From CAXMST01 sp963712765 (lineage in GTDB: Bacteria; Actinomycetota; Thermoleophilia; Solirubrobacterales; 70-9), in the NCBI GenBank assembly GCA_963712765.1, contig CAVQIX010000004.1:1-64000 (forward strand): a DNA stretch of 64,000 nt. The letters are read 5' to 3'. Both the position numbers and the translations under genes were made by a program. Position 1 is the first letter of the stretch, and the number at the start of each line of letters is the position of its first letter. Positions 61,282-64,000 of the stretch are shown in pieces. The notes beneath the pieces are model-generated. The model worked only from the letters and a program-made list of their open reading frames with translations. It did not search any database and had not been told where the DNA came from.

Positions 61282-62013
61282 ATGAGCGCCCGTGACATGC
61301 AGCGGGGACTGCTCAGTGAGGAGGAGCTGCAGGCCTACGTCGAGAGCCGGGTGCTGACCACGACCTTCGACAAGGCCGTCGCCTGGGCCCGCGGCAACGC
61401 GATGTGGCCCGCCACCTTCGGCCTCGCATGCTGCGCGATCGAGATGATGTCGATGGTCTCGGCCCGCTACGACACCGCCCGCTACGGCGCCGAGGTCTTC
61501 CGCGCCTCGCCGCGTCAGGCCGACATGCTGATCCTCTCCGGCCGGGTCTCGATCAAGATGGTCCCGGTCATCCGACGCATCTACGACCAGATGCTGGAGC
61601 CGAAGTGGGCGATATCGATGGGCGCCTGCTCCTCCTCGGGTGGGATGTTCGGCAACTACGCCGTCGTCCAGGGCGCCGACAAGTTCCTCCCGGTCGACAT
61701 CCACATCCCGGGCTGCCCACCGCGGCCGGAGGCGCTGATGTACGGGATCCTGAAGCTGCGCAACAAGATCCTCGGCGAGCCCGACCTCGGCTGGCGCGAC
61801 CAGTACCACGCGCACGGCACCGAAGAGGACGAGCGCCGTTTCGACGCCGGGGCAATCCCGGTCGAGCGGGCCGGCACCGCCCCCTCCGACGGACGGCTCG
61901 AAGGCGACGGCGACGACTCGATCGAGTTCGATCCCGAAGCCGCGGCGGCCGACGCCGAGCGCCCGATCAGCGACGACGCCGGCGTTCCCGACTACCGAAG
62001 GGATAAGGCCTGA
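61282..62013 (+). CDS. nuoB: NADH-quinone oxidoreductase subunit B
   Basis: 243 aa from ATG 61282. Holds cluster N2 ligands: FGLACCAIEMMSM, GACSSSGGMFGNYAVVQG and IPGCPPRPEALMYGI. The frame is open upstream from the end of nuoA (reading EVERHKLRDLAPLDQPGSPEELRVRQ), so an alternative non-ATG start could lengthen it. A ~55-residue acidic C-terminal extension follows the core. Stop overlaps the nuoC start (TGATG). Confidence 0.95.
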   Translation: MSARDMQRGLLSEEELQAYVESRVLTTTFDKAVAWARGNAMWPATFGLACCAIEMMSMVSARYDTARYGAEVFRASPRQADMLILSGRVSIKMVPVIRRIYDQMLEPKWAISMGACSSSGGMFGNYAVVQGADKFLPVDIHIPGCPPRPEALMYGILKLRNKILGEPDLGWRDQYHAHGTEEDERRFDAGAIPVERAGTAPSDGRLEGDGDDSIEFDPEAAAADAERPISDDAGVPDYRRDKA

Positions 62014-62543
62014 TGCCGGATGCCCCTGGCCTACAGCTGATCGCCCAGGAGGTGAACACCCGGCATTCCGACGCGGTGATCGGGGCCTCCTTCGACCATG
62101 GGCAAGCGGCGCTGCTGATCGGCCCCGACTCCGCCCGCGAGGTGCTGAGCTACCTGAAGGAGGCGCCGAGCCACGAGTACCACTTCCTCGCCTCCCTCCA
62201 CGCGGCCGACTACATGCCGAAAGAGCCGCGCTTCGCGATCCACTACGAGCTCCTGAACATGCCGCGGGTGGAGCGCCTGCGGGTCAAGGCGCTGATCGAG
62301 GATCCGGGCGAGGGCCGGATGCCCGAGGTCGATTCGGTCGTAGAGATCTTCCCGACCGCCGAGTTCCAGGAGCGCGAGGTCTACGACTTCTTCGGGATCG
62401 GCTTCCGCGACCACCCCGACCTGCGCCGGATCCTGATGCCGGAGGACTACGTCGGCTGGCCCCAGCGCCGCGACTTCCCGGTCGGCGGCGACCCGGTGAT
62501 CTTCACCAACACCGAGGACGATATGCCCGGATGGACCAGGTAG
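62013..62543 (+). CDS. nuoC: NADH-quinone oxidoreductase subunit C
   Basis: 176 aa, 30 kDa-subunit family. YHFLASLHAADYMPKEPRFAIHYELLNM and the C-terminal signature FPTAEFQEREVYDFFGIGFRDHPDLRRILMPEDYVGWPQRRDFPVGG are clear. Separate from NuoD, not fused. Peripheral arm of complex I. Confidence 0.95.
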   Translation: MPDAPGLQLIAQEVNTRHSDAVIGASFDHGQAALLIGPDSAREVLSYLKEAPSHEYHFLASLHAADYMPKEPRFAIHYELLNMPRVERLRVKALIEDPGEGRMPEVDSVVEIFPTAEFQEREVYDFFGIGFRDHPDLRRILMPEDYVGWPQRRDFPVGGDPVIFTNTEDDMPGWTR

Positions 62544-62550
62544 CGAGCTG

Positions 62551-63849
62551 ATGGCCACACCGACCGACGAGACGATCGCCGACACCACCCGCACCATCGA
62601 GGAGATGGGACGGGACGCGATCGGCCGCACCGAAGCCCAGGTGATCGGCACCTCCCCGATCGAGCACACCGCGCTCGAGCGTGAGGAGGAGCTGTTCACG
62701 GTCAACATGGGGCCGCATCACCCCGCCACTCACGGCGTGCTGCGGCTGCTGGTCTCGCTCGAGGGCGAGGTCGTCCGCGACCTCAAGCCGGTGATGGGCT
62801 ACGTCCACACCGGGATCGAGAAGTCCTGCGAACAGCACTCCTACTGGAAGGTGATCCCGTTCGTGGAGCGGATGGACTACCTCTCCTACTACTTCAACGC
62901 GGAGGCCTTCTGCGGTGCGGTCGAGCGCCTGCTCGAGCTCGAGATCCCGCGCCGCGCCGCCTGGCTGCGGACCCTGCACCTGGAGCTGAACCGGATCAGC
63001 TCCCACCTGGTCGGGCTCGGAACGACCGCTCTCGATCTCGGAGCGATCTCGATGTTCTGGTACTGCTTCCGCGAGCGCGACAAGATCCTCGACATCATGG
63101 AGATGTCCTCGGGGCAGCGGATGCACACCCGCTACTTCCAGGTGGGCGGCGTGATCGAGGACATTCCCCTCGGCTTCGAGAAGAAGGTGCTCGACTTCTG
63201 CGCCGAGATGCCGGAGCGGATCAACCAATACGCGGCGCTGTTGGATCGGAACGAGATCTTCCTGCAGCGGACCAAGGACATCGGCATCGTCCCGCGCGAG
63301 CGGCTGCTCGAGCTGGGCGTGACCGGGCCCCTGCTGCGAGCCGCCGGGGAGCCCTGGGACCTGCGCAAGGTCGATCCCTACCTCGCCTACGACGAGGTCG
63401 ACTTCGACATCCCCGTCGGCACCGTCGGCGACAACTACGACCGTTACAAGGTCCGCCTGCAAGAGATGCGCGAGTCGACGAAGATCATCCAGCAGTGCAT
63501 GGAGGGACTGCCCGAGGGTCCCTGGATCGCCGACGACCGCAAGATCGTGCTGCCGCCCAGGCACGAGCTCGGGACCTCGATGGAGGCCCTGATCCACCAC
63601 TTCAAGCTGGTCACCGAGGGCTTCCGGGTCCCGCCGGGCGAGGTCTATCACCCGATCGAGTCACCCCGAGGCGAGCTCGGCTGCTTCGTGGTCGCCGACG
63701 GCTCCGCGAAGCCGAGCCGGGTCCACATGCGAGAGCCCAGCTTCGTCAATCTGCAGGCGCTGCGCGACATGTGCGTCGACGGCTACGTGGCCGACCTGAT
63801 CTGCAACCTGGCGCTGCTCGACCCGATCCTCGGAGGCATCGACCGATGA
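62551..63849 (+). CDS. nuoD: NADH-quinone oxidoreductase subunit D
   Basis: 432 aa, 49 kDa-subunit family. FTVNMGPHHPATHGVLRLLVSLEGEVV, YVHTGIEKSCEQHSYWKVIPFVERMDYLSYY, GERMHT-like region SSGQRMHTRYFQVGGV, and PRGELGCFVVADGSAKPSRVHMREPSF are all in place; the C-terminus ends ILGGIDR as usual. Forms the quinone site with NuoB. Overlaps nuoE by 4 nt. Confidence 0.96.
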   Translation: MATPTDETIADTTRTIEEMGRDAIGRTEAQVIGTSPIEHTALEREEELFTVNMGPHHPATHGVLRLLVSLEGEVVRDLKPVMGYVHTGIEKSCEQHSYWKVIPFVERMDYLSYYFNAEAFCGAVERLLELEIPRRAAWLRTLHLELNRISSHLVGLGTTALDLGAISMFWYCFRERDKILDIMEMSSGQRMHTRYFQVGGVIEDIPLGFEKKVLDFCAEMPERINQYAALLDRNEIFLQRTKDIGIVPRERLLELGVTGPLLRAAGEPWDLRKVDPYLAYDEVDFDIPVGTVGDNYDRYKVRLQEMRESTKIIQQCMEGLPEGPWIADDRKIVLPPRHELGTSMEALIHHFKLVTEGFRVPPGEVYHPIESPRGELGCFVVADGSAKPSRVHMREPSFVNLQALRDMCVDGYVADLICNLALLDPILGGIDR

Positions 63850-64000
63850 GCGAGGACGAGGGCACCGAGCACGAGCCGCAGCAGCAGGCCTCCGAAGACG
63901 CGACCGAAGACGTGACCGAGGCCGGGCTCGCAGCAGTCGGCCCGGACGAGGGCGGCGGCGGCCCTGTCCCGGTACCCGACGACCTCCGCGAGGAGATCGA
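63846..64000 (+). CDS. nuoE: NADH-quinone oxidoreductase subunit E, N-terminal part
   Basis: Starts at ATG 63846 (ATGA overlap with nuoD) and runs off the window. About 50 residues are seen: an acidic, low-complexity lead (SEDEGTEHEPQQQASEDAT and following) ending PVPVPDDLREEI, which matches the start of the first helix of the 24 kDa [2Fe-2S] subunit. The call relies on gene order and that short match. Confidence 0.75.
   Translation, partial: MSEDEGTEHEPQQQASEDATEDVTEAGLAAVGPDEGGGGPVPVPDDLREEI

Overview
The window is two unrelated pieces of DNA joined near position 6,170-6,200. The left piece (1 to about 6,170) has moderate GC and looks gammaproteobacterial: it holds a damaged ACR3 arsenite transporter, an alkaline-phosphatase-superfamily membrane protein, and a leftward his operon segment hisB-hisH-hisA-hisF-hisIE with 4-nt or similar overlaps. 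HisB is cut inside its phosphatase domain exactly where the right piece begins. The right piece (about 6,200 to 64,000) is very GC-rich. Its gene content (F420-type oxidoreductase, AbiEi/DUF559 proteins, Lys-rich secreted repeat protein, B12-dependent RNR, R2-like oxidase, nuo operon) suggests an actinobacterium, probably of the Thermoleophilia/Solirubrobacterales type. I infer a chimeric metagenome contig.

The most interesting region is 6,976-15,307, a lasso peptide (RiPP) locus. A leftward operon carries the B1 leader-binding protein, the B2 protease, a nucleotidyltransferase and a family 2 glycosyltransferase. Opposite it run two small precursor genes and the macrolactam synthetase (C protein). 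A third precursor with its own good promoter follows, then a leftward HPr-kinase-like peptide kinase and an ABC exporter. All three precursors have a 31-residue leader of the W-x-A-P-x-L-E-T-L type with Thr at -2, and a core with Glu at position 9. Two of the three cores end in Ser, the residue that lasso kinases of the PadeK type modify. A 35-bp imperfect direct repeat, which encodes the last residues of the cyclase, flanks the third-precursor plus kinase cassette.

The rest is mostly ordinary chromosome. 15.5-18.9 kb: small lipoprotein, DUF1508 protein, an eight-repeat secreted protein, tRNA-Thr(GGT), a PD-(D/E)XK-like protein, tRNA-Tyr and an AbrB-like domain. 18.9-22.9 kb: folE2, pgsA, malic enzyme and a hydrolase, all riddled with frameshifts (about 15 in 3.3 kb), most likely sequence error. 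22.9-29 kb: uracil-DNA glycosylase, two glycosyltransferases, a DUF2304 protein, hydroxyacid dehydrogenase, SHOCT protein, F420-type protein, tRNA-Thr(CGT). 29.2-36 kb: a leftward run topA (archaeal-type), tmk, holB, sensor kinase, response regulator. 36.2-40.4 kb: siroheme synthase, AbiEi/DUF559 protein, SDR, GNAT, hemolysin III. 40.5-43.9 kb: nrdR-nrdJ followed by an unusual folded element. 44-54 kb: Baeyer-Villiger-like monooxygenase, HDAC-family deacetylase, DsbA-like protein, NAD(P)-binding and SRPBCC pair, HD-GYP regulator, heme A synthase, hydrolase, and an R2-like oxidase/TetR pair behind a near-consensus promoter. 54-60.8 kb: ATP-grasp, thioesterase, MsrB, NfeD and SPFH proteins, serS with an apparent CTG start, cytochrome c lipoprotein, flavin reductase. 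60.85 kb to the end: nuoABCD and the start of nuoE.
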